DNA of 57,901 bases from Chloroflexota bacterium (GTDB lineage Bacteria; Chloroflexota; Anaerolineae; B4-G1; SLSP01): assembly GCA_029555965.1 (NCBI GenBank), contig JAKQHY010000064.1:1-57901 (forward strand). Direction: 5' to 3'. A program made the position numbers and the translations under genes. Below, one piece after another: positions 33,304 to 43,742 of the stretch. How positions within the stretch are numbered: position 1 is the first letter of the stretch; each line of letters starts with the position of its first letter. The notes under the pieces are model-generated. The model saw nothing but the letters and a program-made list of their open reading frames with translations. It had not been told where the DNA came from and did no database searches.

Positions 33304-34205
33304 GGTTGAGGGTGAGTCTTGCGACTAAATTAACAAAAAACTGGCTGCCGGCAAGTTTTTCAGGTATCATCATCGTGATCGTGATTCTCGCCATGTTCCT
33401 GAGGCGATTTCTGTTTGCTCCTTCGTATGACCCCGCGTTTGACTATTTGGCGGTGCTCAAAGCTGCTCCTGCCTACGACGATACAGAAAAATCGAATGTT
33501 ATTTTTTCGTATGAGTCTAAAGATAGCCCCAAACTCACCCAATTACGGGAAATGTACGGTTTGGCTGGGATCGCCGGGAATGGCACGGATCTGGAAAAAG
33601 CCCAGAACTTGTTGAAGTGGGCACACGAATCGGTCAAGCATGAGGGGAACCACCCGCTTCCTTCCCCAAGAGACGCCATTTCATTGCTCGAATACGCTCA
33701 AACCACGGGGCATGGTGTGAATTGTAGGGGGGTAGCCATTATTTTGTCTGAAGCTTTGTTGAGTATCGGGGTAAAAGCTAGATATGTCGAGTTGTTGCCC
33801 AAGGGGTTTTCGTCGGATATCCATGTGGTTACCCTTGCCTATCTCTCCGAATTAGATCAATGGCTATTTTTGGACCCCACATACCAGGCCTATTTTGTCA
33901 ATGAGGCGGGGCATTACTTGGATATTTCGGCGATACGCGCCGCTTTGCTCAATGGCAATCCGTTGGAGAGCAATCGGGAAATCAATTACAATGGGGGGCC
34001 GGTTGATGTGGTATATTTGCACTATCTTTCAAAAAATATGTACCGGTTTGCCAGCCCGGTATATATGGGGTTTGGTATAGATTCTTCGTCGGCGCGCACG
34101 ATGATTGTGTTAAATCCGGCTGGCGACAAGACGGGGCGAGGACCAAATCCATTTTCAAAAGAGCAAATCACTCACAATCCCACGATTTTCTGGGAAAAAC
34201 CATGA
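33300..34205 (+). CDS. Membrane-anchored transglutaminase-like protein
   Basis: About 301 residues. One N-terminal hydrophobic segment (about 18-38) would anchor it with the rest outside. A transglutaminase-like fold is indicated by the ordered triad GVNCRGVA (Cys), SDIHVV (His) and FLDPTYQ (Asp). Bacterial members are peptidases or cross-linkers; activity is undetermined. The ATG at 33300 overlaps the stop of ecfA by ATGA, but a GTG at 33312 with GAGG before it is also possible. The gene is visibly richer in A/T than its neighbours, which hints at separate origin despite the overlap. Confidence 0.75.
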   Translation: MRLRVSLATKLTKNWLPASFSGIIIVIVILAMFLRRFLFAPSYDPAFDYLAVLKAAPAYDDTEKSNVIFSYESKDSPKLTQLREMYGLAGIAGNGTDLEKAQNLLKWAHESVKHEGNHPLPSPRDAISLLEYAQTTGHGVNCRGVAIILSEALLSIGVKARYVELLPKGFSSDIHVVTLAYLSELDQWLFLDPTYQAYFVNEAGHYLDISAIRAALLNGNPLESNREINYNGGPVDVVYLHYLSKNMYRFASPVYMGFGIDSSSARTMIVLNPAGDKTGRGPNPFSKEQITHNPTIFWEKP

Positions 34206-34235
34206 GAGGTGATCGGTGCTTACTCAAGTAATATG

Positions 34236-34314
34236 GAGATTCACCGCAGAGTACGCGGAGATCGCAGAGATTTTTTCAGTATCTCAGCGCTCCCGGCGTA
34301 CTCTGCGGTGAAAA
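34236..34314. repeat. CACCGCAGAGTACGCGGAG-type palindromic repeat
   Basis: TTCACCGCAGAGTACGC at the left pairs with GCGTACTCTGCGGTGAA at the right with an imperfect middle. It is a diverged member of the family seen at 12389 and 57605 and lies between convergent genes, where it may also act as a terminator. Confidence 0.7.
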
Positions 34315-34327
34315 AGCTTCCTTCTAT

Positions 34328-34741
34328 CTATTGCGCGTGCGCCACTAAAGCCGGGCGGAATTTATAGCCGTAGGTGATGACCCCGTCTTCCCCCTGCGTG
34401 CGGATGCGGCGCGTGACCATCTCCACCGGCATCCCGATCGTGACTTCGTTAGGCGCGACATCGGTCAGTTGCGCGGTGAGCATCGGCCCCTCGGCCAACT
34501 TGATCAATGCTACAGTGTACGGCGCGTACGCTTCAAACCCCTCTGGTGCGCTGGACAATGTGCTGAAAGAGTAGACCTCTCCGCGCCCGCTCAACGTGTA
34601 GGGCTTTTTGGCCGGTTGATGACATTCAGGACAAATATCGCGCGGTGGAAAGATCTTGTTCCCGCAATGTTCACAGACCTCGCCTTCCAGGCGGTATCGC
34701 TGCCCGCGTAGCCGCCAATCGTGTGCCACTTTGTGTTCCAT
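34328..34741 (-). CDS. DUF35 OB-fold/zinc-ribbon protein
   Basis: A 137-residue protein with a rubredoxin-like zinc ribbon (CEHCGNKIFPPRDICPECH, about 20-38) followed by an OB-fold. DUF35 proteins bind acyl-CoA and, in archaea, hold acetoacetyl-CoA thiolase and HMG-CoA synthase in one complex that channels acetoacetyl-CoA. Here it lies directly downstream of both enzymes' genes on the same strand, which supports the same scaffold role. Four zinc cysteines are intact. Confidence 0.88.
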   Translation of the reverse strand: MEHKVAHDWRLRGQRYRLEGEVCEHCGNKIFPPRDICPECHQPAKKPYTLSGRGEVYSFSTLSSAPEGFEAYAPYTVALIKLAEGPMLTAQLTDVAPNEVTIGMPVEMVTRRIRTQGEDGVITYGYKFRPALVAHAQ

Positions 34742-34922
34742 AGTTCCTCTCCTCTAACTGTTTTCTTACGATTAATTATAGCATACCTATGCTGAAAAAA
34801 GCAATGGGATTTAGGTCATGACTTGCATGATCCCCGGTGCGGAAAGAGCGAAATGTCAAATTGTCAGGCGTTCTTCATACACGCTGCCATTTGATATTTG
34901 ACCGTTCTGTTTCTGAAACTGT

Positions 34923-36083
34923 CTATTCATCCATAGCTTCCAGAATGTGCGTGATGACGGTTGCCCCGCTGCCGCCGATGTTCTGGGCCATACCCAGGTG
35001 CGCGTTGCCCACTTGATTGGGGCCGGCTAACCCGCGCAATTGTAACACGCTTTCCACGATCTGATAGATGCCGGTGGCGCCTACCGGATGTCCGCGCGCT
35101 TTAAGCCCTCCCATCGTGCCGGTGGGCAACCGCCCCTGCAACATAATGTCGCCATCCAGCGCCAACCGCACGCCTTGTCCCTTATCGGCGAATCCACTGG
35201 CCTCCAGGCTCAACGCTGCCATAATGCTGAAGGCATCGTGCATCTCAAAAAAGTCAATGTCCCCCGGTTGAACGTCTGCCTGTTTATACGCGCGTTGGGC
35301 TGAGAGCCTCGCCGACTCCAGGGTGAGGGGGTCTTTACGGTCGTGGACGGCTAACGGCATCGTTCCCACTGCTGAAGCCCGAATTTTAACCGGCGCCGGG
35401 CTGAGAATGTGCGCGTAGCGCGCTGGCGCTAACACCACCGCGGCAGCGCCATCACAGACTGGCGAAGCATCCAGTAGTCCCACCGGCTCGGCAATCATCG
35501 CCGCCTGCGCGTAAGCCTCCGGTGAGATCTTCATGTGGAACATTGCATTGGGATTGTGCATCCCGTTGGCGTGGGCGTTGATGGCGAAGTTGGCAAAATC
35601 CTGGCGCTGCCAGCCGTATTCGTGCATATAGCGGCGCATCAACAGCGCGTTGAGCGCTACAAAGGAAATCCCCTGGCTGACTTCATATTCAGCGTCGGCG
35701 GCCATCGCCAGCATTGCGGTGGTTTGGCGCCCTGACGTATCGGTCATCTTCTCGACGCCTAACACCAGCACCAGGTCGGCCAGCTCGCTGGCGATGGCAA
35801 GATAGCCAACGCGCAACGCCGCGGCCCCCGACGCGCAGGCGGATTCGATGCGCAGCGCTTCGACGCCGTTCAGGGCCATGAAATCCACCACCAGCGCGCC
35901 CAGGTGCGACTGTCCAGTGATTTCGCCGGAAAGCATATTGCCAACGTAGACGGCATCCACCTTGTCAATGTTCGCGTCGCGTAAAGCATGGGACGCGGCC
36001 TCAAACGCCAGATGTCGGATACTGGTCGTCCAATGTTCGCCCACGGGGGTTTGCCCTACTCCGATGATGGCTACATCACGCAT
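34923..36083 (-). CDS. Thiolase, acetoacetyl-CoA type (archaeal/SCP-x-like)
   Basis: A 386-residue thiolase-fold enzyme that would condense two acetyl-CoA to acetoacetyl-CoA. The acylated cysteine is in ESACASGAAALR (Cys83), and the C-terminal histidine motif is KARGHPVGATG (about 330-340). The ending NIGGSGATVITHILE replaces the C-terminal Cys-Gly-Gly motif of classical thiolases, as in the SCP-x/archaeal group that works with DUF35 proteins. GAGGAG precedes the start. It lies between HMG-CoA synthase and the DUF35 gene. Confidence 0.88.
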   Translation of the reverse strand: MRDVAIIGVGQTPVGEHWTTSIRHLAFEAASHALRDANIDKVDAVYVGNMLSGEITGQSHLGALVVDFMALNGVEALRIESACASGAAALRVGYLAIASELADLVLVLGVEKMTDTSGRQTTAMLAMAADAEYEVSQGISFVALNALLMRRYMHEYGWQRQDFANFAINAHANGMHNPNAMFHMKISPEAYAQAAMIAEPVGLLDASPVCDGAAAVVLAPARYAHILSPAPVKIRASAVGTMPLAVHDRKDPLTLESARLSAQRAYKQADVQPGDIDFFEMHDAFSIMAALSLEASGFADKGQGVRLALDGDIMLQGRLPTGTMGGLKARGHPVGATGIYQIVESVLQLRGLAGPNQVGNAHLGMAQNIGGSGATVITHILEAMDE

Positions 36084-36098
36084 AAAATCTCCTCAAGG

Positions 36099-36158
36099 CT
36101 CAACGGATTGAACGGATTCAACGGAATAGCCTCCGTTAAAATCGGTTGAATCCGTTGA
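36099..36158. repeat. CAACGGATT-type hairpin repeat, copy 4
   Basis: CTCAACGGATTGAACGGATT pairs with the right arm ATCGGTTGAATCCGTTGA with few mismatches. It separates the HMG-CoA synthase and thiolase genes of one probable operon. Confidence 0.8.
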
Positions 36159-36166
36159 TGAAATTC

Positions 36167-37222
36167 TCACATCGCCAATTTGCCGCGATACCGTGCGTAT
36201 AGCGCGTAGTCAATCTCGGCGCGGCGGCGGATATAGTCGGCCACTTTGGGCGCGCGCGATTGCCGTTCCTTGATAGCCTCGGTGACTTCCCACACGAAGG
36301 CATCCGAGCCGGCGCCGGAACCAAAACTAGCGAGCAGGATGCGGTCGCCCGGATTCGCGACGTCCAGCGTGGCGGCGAAACCGGTGATGGCAGCGCCCGC
36401 ATACGTGTTGCCGATAGTATTGCTTACCATCCCCGGCGCGAGTTGCTGCTTGGTGAACCCTAACCGCCCGCCGGCGCGCATTGGGAATTTGACATTAGGT
36501 TGGTGAAAGACTGCATAGGCGAAGTCCGCCGCTTGCAGACCCATTTCCTCTAAAATCACTTCGGCGGCCGCTTGGATGTGGTGGAAGTAGCCAGGTTCGC
36601 CGGTGAAACGTCCTCCATGGCGTGGATACTGTTCGTGCGCTCGTCGCCAAAAATCCGGCGTGTCGGTGACGTAGGAAAGTGAGCCGCGACACACTGCCAG
36701 TGCGGCCTCCGCCGGGCCTACGATGAGGGCTGTGCCGCCGCTGGCTGCCGTGAACTCCAACTCGTCGCCGGGGCGGCCCTGGGCTGTGTCTGCGCCAATC
36801 GCCAGGGCATAGTCGCCCATGCCGGATCCTACCAGCCCCAGTGCGGCTTGCAAAGCCTCGGTGCCGGCCTTGCAGGCAAATTGCATATCGCCGGCCAGGA
36901 GATAGGGTGTCGCGCCCAAGGCTTCCGCCACGATGGTGGCCGACGGCTTGACCGCATAAGGAGGCGACTCGCTGCCGACCCACACGGCGCGCAGCTCCTC
37001 CGGGGCGATCGCGGCGCGCACCAGGGCATTGCGGGCGGCTTCAATCGCAATCGTGATGGTGTCCTCATCTAACCCAGCGACAGCTTTCTCTTTGATCGGC
37101 CCCGATTCATGCCCCCACACCCGCGCGATCTCGGCGTTAGTGATGCGGTACATGGGGATGTAGGAGCCGTAGCCTACAATCCCTACAGGACGTTGTGAAT
37201 GCATGATGTGGCCGTTGTTCAC
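36167..37222 (-). CDS. Hydroxymethylglutaryl-CoA synthase, archaeal type
   Basis: Catalyses acetoacetyl-CoA plus acetyl-CoA to HMG-CoA. The 351-residue protein starts in [17 protein letters not shown], has the acidic catalytic segment [13 protein letters not shown] (Glu about 85), the nucleophile in [11 protein letters not shown] (Cys about 117) and the histidine region [11 protein letters not shown]. The length and sequence fit the archaeal-like synthase rather than the bacterial MvaS or eukaryotic form. The GTG at 37222 was chosen because GGAGG lies five bases before it; an ATG at 37204 is an alternative. It lies downstream of HMG-CoA reductase. Confidence 0.9.
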   Translation of the reverse strand: MNNGHIMHSQRPVGIVGYGSYIPMYRITNAEIARVWGHESGPIKEKAVAGLDEDTITIAIEAARNALVRAAIAPEELRAVWVGSESPPYAVKPSATIVAEALGATPYLLAGDMQFACKAGTEALQAALGLVGSGMGDYALAIGADTAQGRPGDELEFTAASGGTALIVGPAEAALAVCRGSLSYVTDTPDFWRRAHEQYPRHGGRFTGEPGYFHHIQAAAEVILEEMGLQAADFAYAVFHQPNVKFPMRAGGRLGFTKQQLAPGMVSNTIGNTYAGAAITGFAATLDVANPGDRILLASFGSGAGSDAFVWEVTEAIKERQSRAPKVADYIRRRAEIDYALYARYRGKLAM

Positions 37223-37302
37223 AAAAACCTCCAAAAATAGTCCAAAGTCTAAAGTCGAAAGTCAAAACCACTGTGAGAATATCACGTTTCACGTTTTACG
37301 TT

Positions 37303-38571
<1,269 letters not shown>

Positions 38572-38846
38572 ACTTTCAACTCCTGTGATGCTGGATTGAC
38601 GTGTTTATCATATCATGGGGTGGCTATCAAAATCTATCAGTTTCCTATCAAGGGCTTGCCGAACGGGTTAGACCTGCGCTGGCGCGTCCCGATCAGGGTT
38701 TTGGGCCTTGAGCATGGAGGCGCGATTTTTGAGGCCTCTTCCTTCAGGGTTTTCTTGCTTTATCTGGCAATTCGGTATATCCTCTTAGTACGCTTTTCGC
38801 CCGATGTTGCTGGCGAGGAGACTTCTGACTCAGGATAGGTTGCCAC

Positions 38847-40682
38847 GTGTTACGGGAACTGCACATTGAAGATTTCGCCATTATTGATGAATTGCATTTG
38901 ACGCTGGAACCCGGTTTTAATATCCTCACGGGCGAGACCGGCGCGGGTAAGTCCATTCTGATTGACGCGGTGACGTTGCTGTTGGGCGGGCGGGCGGATA
39001 TGGCTTCGTTGCGGAAGGGGGCCGAGCGGGCGCGCGTCGAGGGTTTGTTTGTTTTGCCCTCGGCTCAGCAGGAATGGCTGGCGGCATTGTTGGAACGTGA
39101 AGGTTTGGAGGGGGATCAGCCCGATTCCCTGTGGTTGAGTCGGGAATTACGCGCCAATGGTCGCGCTGTGGCGCGGGTCAATGGGCGGGTGGTTTCATTA
39201 AATATTATGCGGGAGATTGCTGAGACGTTGGTGGATGTCCATGGGCAGAGCGAGCACTTAAGCCTGCTGCGCGTGCGAGAACATCTCAATCTGTTGGATC
39301 GGTTTGCCGGTTTAGGGGAATTGCGGGCGCAGGTGGAGGCGGTTGTGCATGAGGTGCAGGGAGTTCGTCGGGAACTCACCCATCTGCGCCAAAGCGAGCG
39401 GGAGCGGATGCAGCGGATTGATCTGCTGCGCTTTCAGGTGAGTGAGATTGCGGACGCCCGGCTGCAACCGCACGAACATGGTGAGTTGGAGGCTGAACTG
39501 GTGCGGCTCTCCAATGCAGAGCAGCTTTCTTCGCTGGCATCGGGGTTGGTGGCGTTGCTGGAAGAGGGCGGGGCCGGGGCGCCTTCGGTGTTGGATTTGT
39601 TGGGGCAGGGACAACGGGATATGGGTACTCTAGCGCGGATTGATGCGGCGCTGGCGCCACAAGCGCAGGTGTTGGAGGAAGTGGGGTATCAATTGGAGGA
39701 TGTGGCGCGTTCCTTGCGAAATTACCTGGGGGATGTGGAATTCAACCCGAAGCGATTGGTCTGGGTAGAGGCGCGGTTGTCTCTGTTGCGGCAGTTGGAG
39801 CGCAAGTATGGGGGCAGCCTTGCGGAGGTGATAGCGCATGGCAAGGCGGTGGCAGATGAATTGGAGACGTTGGAACACAGTGACGAGCGAATTGTGGCGC
39901 TTTCTGCTCAAGAGGCGGATTTGTTAGAAATGTGTGCGCGGTTGTGCCAGGAACTTTCGGAGAAGCGGCAAGCGGCGGCAGCAGTTTTGTGCAAGGGCGT
40001 TGAGGGGGAACTCAACGATCTACGGATGGGGGGCGCGCGCTTGGGCGTGGCTTTTCAGTGGCGGCAGACGGACGGCGGACTGCCGTTGGCGCGCGCGTTG
40101 CCGGCGGCGCTCACGGTGACGGATGCCGGCGTGGAGACTGAGGCCGGGCTGAATGTAACGTCGGCTGCGTTTGACAGCACCGGCATGGATGAAGTCGAAT
40201 TCCTGGTGGCGCCCAATGTGGGCGAAGGATTGAAACCGATGACGCGCATCGCCTCTGGGGGTGAGACGGCGCGGTTGATGTTGGCGTTGAAAACCGTGTT
40301 GTCGCGGGCCGATTGCACGCCAACGCTCATTTTTGATGAGATTGACCAGGGAATTGGCGGACGCATCGGGGCGGTCGTTGGTGCGAAGCTGTGGCAGCTC
40401 ACCACCCATCACCCTGCCTCCGAATTGGGCGGGCACCAGGTGTTGTGTATTACCCATTTGCCCCAGTTGGCCGGTTTTGGCGACAGTCACTTTCGGGTTC
40501 ACAAGCAAATCGTAGAAGGGCGCACCATCACCCAGGTGACGCGGCTGGAGCCGGAGGCGCAGGTTCAGGAGCTGTCGCAAATGTTGGGGACGTTGGGCGA
40601 GGCGGCCCATCAGGGGGCGTTGGAGATTCTGGAGCAGGCGCAAGTAATGAAGCAGGCGGTCGTTGGGGAAGGTCTAACTTGA
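38847..40682 (+). CDS. recN: DNA repair ATPase RecN
   Basis: RecN is an SMC-like protein in double-strand-break repair. The N-terminus LRELHIEDFAIIDEL leads into Walker A GETGAGKSILIDAV (about 31-44). The middle is coiled coil (about 160-370). The C-terminal head contains the signature ASGGETARLMLALK and Walker B TLIFDEIDQGIGGRIG. It starts at GTG (38847) with AGGATAGG upstream; no in-frame ATG fits the family start. At 611 residues it is somewhat longer than usual. The 275 bp before it hold a weak promoter-like pair (TTGCTT 38755, TATATC 38776) and no gene. Confidence 0.95.
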   Translation: MLRELHIEDFAIIDELHLTLEPGFNILTGETGAGKSILIDAVTLLLGGRADMASLRKGAERARVEGLFVLPSAQQEWLAALLEREGLEGDQPDSLWLSRELRANGRAVARVNGRVVSLNIMREIAETLVDVHGQSEHLSLLRVREHLNLLDRFAGLGELRAQVEAVVHEVQGVRRELTHLRQSERERMQRIDLLRFQVSEIADARLQPHEHGELEAELVRLSNAEQLSSLASGLVALLEEGGAGAPSVLDLLGQGQRDMGTLARIDAALAPQAQVLEEVGYQLEDVARSLRNYLGDVEFNPKRLVWVEARLSLLRQLERKYGGSLAEVIAHGKAVADELETLEHSDERIVALSAQEADLLEMCARLCQELSEKRQAAAAVLCKGVEGELNDLRMGGARLGVAFQWRQTDGGLPLARALPAALTVTDAGVETEAGLNVTSAAFDSTGMDEVEFLVAPNVGEGLKPMTRIASGGETARLMLALKTVLSRADCTPTLIFDEIDQGIGGRIGAVVGAKLWQLTTHHPASELGGHQVLCITHLPQLAGFGDSHFRVHKQIVEGRTITQVTRLEPEAQVQELSQMLGTLGEAAHQGALEILEQAQVMKQAVVGEGLT

Positions 40683-40694
40683 TTCTTGTCGAAT

Positions 40695-40722
40695 TTGCCC
40701 AATGCTAGAAGCCGTTTATAAT
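40695..40722 (+). promoter_or_regulatory. Promoter before the DUF4388 gene
   Basis: TTGCCC (40695-40700) and perfect TATAAT (40717-40722) at 16-bp spacing, beginning 12 bp after recN. It could drive the whole downstream signalling run. Confidence 0.6.
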
Positions 40723-40829
40723 GATTATGATTGTAATGTTTACAGAAATTGTGAACGCGGCTTTGGCTAAACTTTGTGCGATAGGTCGCTCCTGAGTGTT
40801 TTCTTATTTATGATCAAGGACGGTCAGAA

Positions 40830-41684
40830 ATGGCGCTAAAAGGCAACTTGGAAGATTTTGGTATTACGCAATTGCTGAATCTCATTAACCTGGCCCGTAA
40901 GACAGGTTCGCTGTACCTTGAAGGCGGCCCTAAAGATGCTTACCTGTGTTTTCGTGAGGGGAAGTTGATTTATGCGGCCATGGCGGGTATGGATGACAGC
41001 CTACTAGCAATTTTGCAGCGGGCCGGGGTATTCACTGCCGAGCAAGTGCGCATGATTATCGCAAATATGCCGAACAAATCGGATCAGGACATTGCTAGTG
41101 TTTTGGTAACAGGGAAGCGTTTGCAACATCAGGCTGTGGCTAAAAATATCCGGGACTATGTTCTGGAATTGGTGTATCAGGTATTTTCTTGGAATGAGGG
41201 AACCTTTCGTTTTGAGCCATCTAAACTGCCAATTCAGGGTAAAATTACCACCTCGATTGCTCTCGAAAACGTGATTATGGAAGGCAGCCGGCGTTTGAAG
41301 GAGTGGGAGCGCCTGCAAGATGAGCTGCCCGATCTGGACGTGTCGCTGAAATTTGCGGAGCGTCCGACAACTCCCCTGCGCGACATTAACCTCAGTGTGG
41401 AGGAATGGCGCGTCATTTCCTTCATCAACCCGCGTAATACGGTGCGTCAGATTGCCCAATTCAACAACATGAATGAGGTGCAAATTCGTAAAATCATCTA
41501 TAGCTTGATCCAAGCAGGGTTGGTGGAGGTGATCCGTCCGCCACGCCCGGCGGGACAGGCGCCTGCTGCGCCGGTCGGTCAACCGGCCACGGGGAGGCCC
41601 GGTGCCGTGGCGCCGGAGATGCGCCCGCCTGCTGTCAAGCGGAATGTTATTCAAAAGTTAATGAGCAAAATTCGGGAGTTGTAG
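40830..41684 (+). CDS. DUF4388 (PATAN-like) protein with winged-helix region
   Basis: A 284-residue soluble protein. Residues 1-100 fit DUF4388: ALKGNLEDFGITQLLNLINL, KTGSLYL and CFREGKLIYA are typical of this domain, found in response regulators and polarity proteins of Myxococcota, cyanobacteria and Chloroflexota. Residues 180-245 resemble a winged helix (VEEWRVISFINPRNTVRQIAQ). A Pro/Ala-rich linker and basic end (NVIQKLMSKIREL) follow. It is three bases from the GTPase gene, so the two are almost certainly translated together and may interact. Confidence 0.82.
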   Translation: MALKGNLEDFGITQLLNLINLARKTGSLYLEGGPKDAYLCFREGKLIYAAMAGMDDSLLAILQRAGVFTAEQVRMIIANMPNKSDQDIASVLVTGKRLQHQAVAKNIRDYVLELVYQVFSWNEGTFRFEPSKLPIQGKITTSIALENVIMEGSRRLKEWERLQDELPDLDVSLKFAERPTTPLRDINLSVEEWRVISFINPRNTVRQIAQFNNMNEVQIRKIIYSLIQAGLVEVIRPPRPAGQAPAAPVGQPATGRPGAVAPEMRPPAVKRNVIQKLMSKIREL

Positions 41685-41687
41685 TCT

Positions 41688-42221
41688 ATGCAGACACTTA
41701 AGATTGTTGTCACCGGGCCTTTTAACTCCGGCAAAACGGAGTTCATTCAAAGTATCAGCGAGATTGACGTGGTTTCTACGGACCGTAAGATCACGCGCGA
41801 GTCGGAGCGGATTAAGTCCCAGACTACAGTGGCCATGGATTTTGGGCGGATCACCGTTGATGAGGAATTAATTCTTTATTTATTTGGCACACCTGGGCAA
41901 AAACGTTTTGACTTTATGTGGGAAATTCTGTCCGAGGGGATGCTGGGCTTTGTGGTATTGGTAGACAGTACCCGCCCGGAAACTTTCCGCGAGGCGCGCC
42001 GTATTCTGGATACTTTCCGCAGTTACTCTCCCGTTCCTTACATTGTGGGCGCCAACAAACAGGACCTTGATGATGCCTGGCCGCCAGAAGATTTGCGCAT
42101 TGTGTTGCGGGTGGAATCGAGCGTGAAAGTGGTTCCGTGTGTGGCTACCGATAAGGAAAGCGTCAAAAAAGTCCTGCTAGAGTTGCTGTACTCGATTATT
42201 GAATTGATGGATGAGGAGTAA
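41688..42221 (+). CDS. Small Ras-like GTPase (MglA/COG2229-type)
   Basis: A 177-residue single-domain GTPase. P-loop GPFNSGKTEFI (about 10-20), switch II with FGTPGQKRFDF (about 68-78) and the base-recognition motif ANKQDLDD (about 122-129, NKQD) are intact; the usual DxxG is replaced by GTPG, as in several bacterial Ras-like families. Such proteins act as switches for polarity, motility or signalling, often with a roadblock or DUF4388 partner; the gene before it encodes the latter. No effector can be named. Confidence 0.88.
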   Translation: MQTLKIVVTGPFNSGKTEFIQSISEIDVVSTDRKITRESERIKSQTTVAMDFGRITVDEELILYLFGTPGQKRFDFMWEILSEGMLGFVVLVDSTRPETFREARRILDTFRSYSPVPYIVGANKQDLDDAWPPEDLRIVLRVESSVKVVPCVATDKESVKKVLLELLYSIIELMDEE

Positions 42222-42309
42222 TTCTTTTTTAACTCAACTGCAACGACCCGTTTTGTCGTATAAGGTTAGTCTGTGGTATGATTGAGCAAACTAGGTAAGG
42301 TACACTGGT

Positions 42310-43098
42310 ATGAGTTCCTTTGTCACAGACCGAGGTATTGTCCATTACGAGACCGTCGGGCGGGGTAAACCGGTGGTGTTGTTGCACTGCTGGCTTGGCT
42401 CGTGGAGTTACTGGTATTCGACGATGGAATACTTGGCGGCGCGGGGTTATAAGACGTATGCGTTGGATTTTTGGGGATTTGGCGATTCAGCTAAGCAAGG
42501 CTCTTTTTCCGTCTCCGAATATGTTGAGATGGTTGACCAGTTTATGGAGCGTATGGGATTGGACCGCGCCAGAGTGATGGGACACTCCATGGGGGGCACG
42601 GTTTCGTTGAGTCTGACTTTGATGCATCCGCAAAGAGTTTCCCGGGTGGCAGTGGTTGGCTCCCCTATCGTTGGTTCTAGCCTGAGTTTGTTGTTAAAGC
42701 TATCAGGTAACCGGCAAATCGCGCGACTTCTCTATACTGTTCCGGGTGTTTTACCGACCCTTACGAGAGTGCTGGCGCTCACGTATGCCAAGGACTGGCG
42801 CACCCTGTACGACATGCTGGAAAAAGACCTTTCGCGCACGACCGCCGAATCTTTTTCCGCCAGTATTCGTGACTTGCGCCATATGGATTTGCGCCCCCGA
42901 CTGAAGGAATTCCGGGTTCCCGCGATGGGCATTTATGGCGTCAAGGACAATATCGTCCACCCCAAACAGGGCGATTTGATGCTCAAGGGCATTAAAGAAC
43001 ATGTAGTGCATTATTTTGAACACTCTGGACATTTCCCCATGCTGGACGAGACTGAAAGGTTTCATACAACTATCTTGGAGTTCCTGGCCGATACGTGA
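42310..43098 (+). CDS. Alpha/beta hydrolase, catalytically complete
   Basis: A 262-residue alpha/beta hydrolase of unknown substrate. The oxyanion region LHCWLGSWSYW, the nucleophile elbow MGHSMGGT (Ser93), an acid in GVKDNIVHP (about residue 213) and the histidine in SGHFPMLDE (about 241) complete a triad. A lipid or ester substrate is plausible but unproven. The gene opens the dense part of the signalling operon after an 88-bp gap with a weak promoter (TTGTCG 42253, TATGAT 42277). It overlaps the V4R gene by four bases. A paralogue at 52497 lacks the serine. Confidence 0.88.
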   Translation: MSSFVTDRGIVHYETVGRGKPVVLLHCWLGSWSYWYSTMEYLAARGYKTYALDFWGFGDSAKQGSFSVSEYVEMVDQFMERMGLDRARVMGHSMGGTVSLSLTLMHPQRVSRVAVVGSPIVGSSLSLLLKLSGNRQIARLLYTVPGVLPTLTRVLALTYAKDWRTLYDMLEKDLSRTTAESFSASIRDLRHMDLRPRLKEFRVPAMGIYGVKDNIVHPKQGDLMLKGIKEHVVHYFEHSGHFPMLDETERFHTTILEFLADT

Positions 43099-43730
43099 GT
43101 GAATTACCGACAACCCTGACTTATTATTTTCCTAATCGCCTGGTTCGTATTTTGCTACTGGCGATGCATGAAACGGTGGGAAAAAATGGCGTGAGCGCGG
43201 TGTTGAATACCGCGCGCTTGCAGCATTTTCTTACGCAGTTGCCGCCACCTAACTTTGAACCTGGGTTATCATTTGATGAGGTGGGCCGGTTCTTTCAGGC
43301 CTTGGAAGGTGTCTACGGAGTACGCAGCGGTCGGCGGTTAAGCTGGCAAATGGGACGTAGCTGTTTTAAATATGGGATGGAAGGCCTGGGAGGGGTAGTC
43401 GGCGTGGCCGACTTTGCCCTGCGCTTCTTGCCGGTTTCTCTGCGCGTTCATGTGGGTTTGGAGGTCCTGACAGAAATCCTGAATCGCTATGGTGATCAAC
43501 AGATAGTCTTGGGCGAGGATGAGCAGTATTACTCCTTTATCATGCAGCGCCCCGGTCTGTGTTGGAACCGACATACAGAAAGTCCCGCCTGTGCTTTAAT
43601 GGTGGGATTATTGGAAGAGATGCTCTACTGGGTGACGCGGGGACAGCGTTTCTTGGTCGAGGAAACCACCTGTCAGGCTTGCGGCGACCCGGTATGTACC
43701 ATCCAGATCAGTAAGGCAACAATGGATTAA
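43095..43730 (+). CDS. V4R-domain protein
   Basis: A 211-residue protein whose C-terminal half matches the V4R (4-vinyl reductase) domain, with the conserved end ETTCQACGDPVCTIQI (three cysteines). V4R domains are found in hydrocarbon-sensing regulators and in a chlorophyll biosynthesis enzyme and are thought to bind small organic ligands. The N-terminal helical half (about 1-75) includes NGVSAVLNTARL. The GTG start overlaps the preceding stop (GTGA). A sensor of the product of neighbouring lipid-like enzymes is a reasonable guess, not shown. Confidence 0.82.
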   Translation: MSELPTTLTYYFPNRLVRILLLAMHETVGKNGVSAVLNTARLQHFLTQLPPPNFEPGLSFDEVGRFFQALEGVYGVRSGRRLSWQMGRSCFKYGMEGLGGVVGVADFALRFLPVSLRVHVGLEVLTEILNRYGDQQIVLGEDEQYYSFIMQRPGLCWNRHTESPACALMVGLLEEMLYWVTRGQRFLVEETTCQACGDPVCTIQISKATMD

Positions 43731-43742
43731 GGTGAGAGTCCT

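Noticed and set aside
38596..38838. 80-residue frame upstream of recN
   Set aside because: No ribosome site, odd composition, and it overlaps the likely promoter region.
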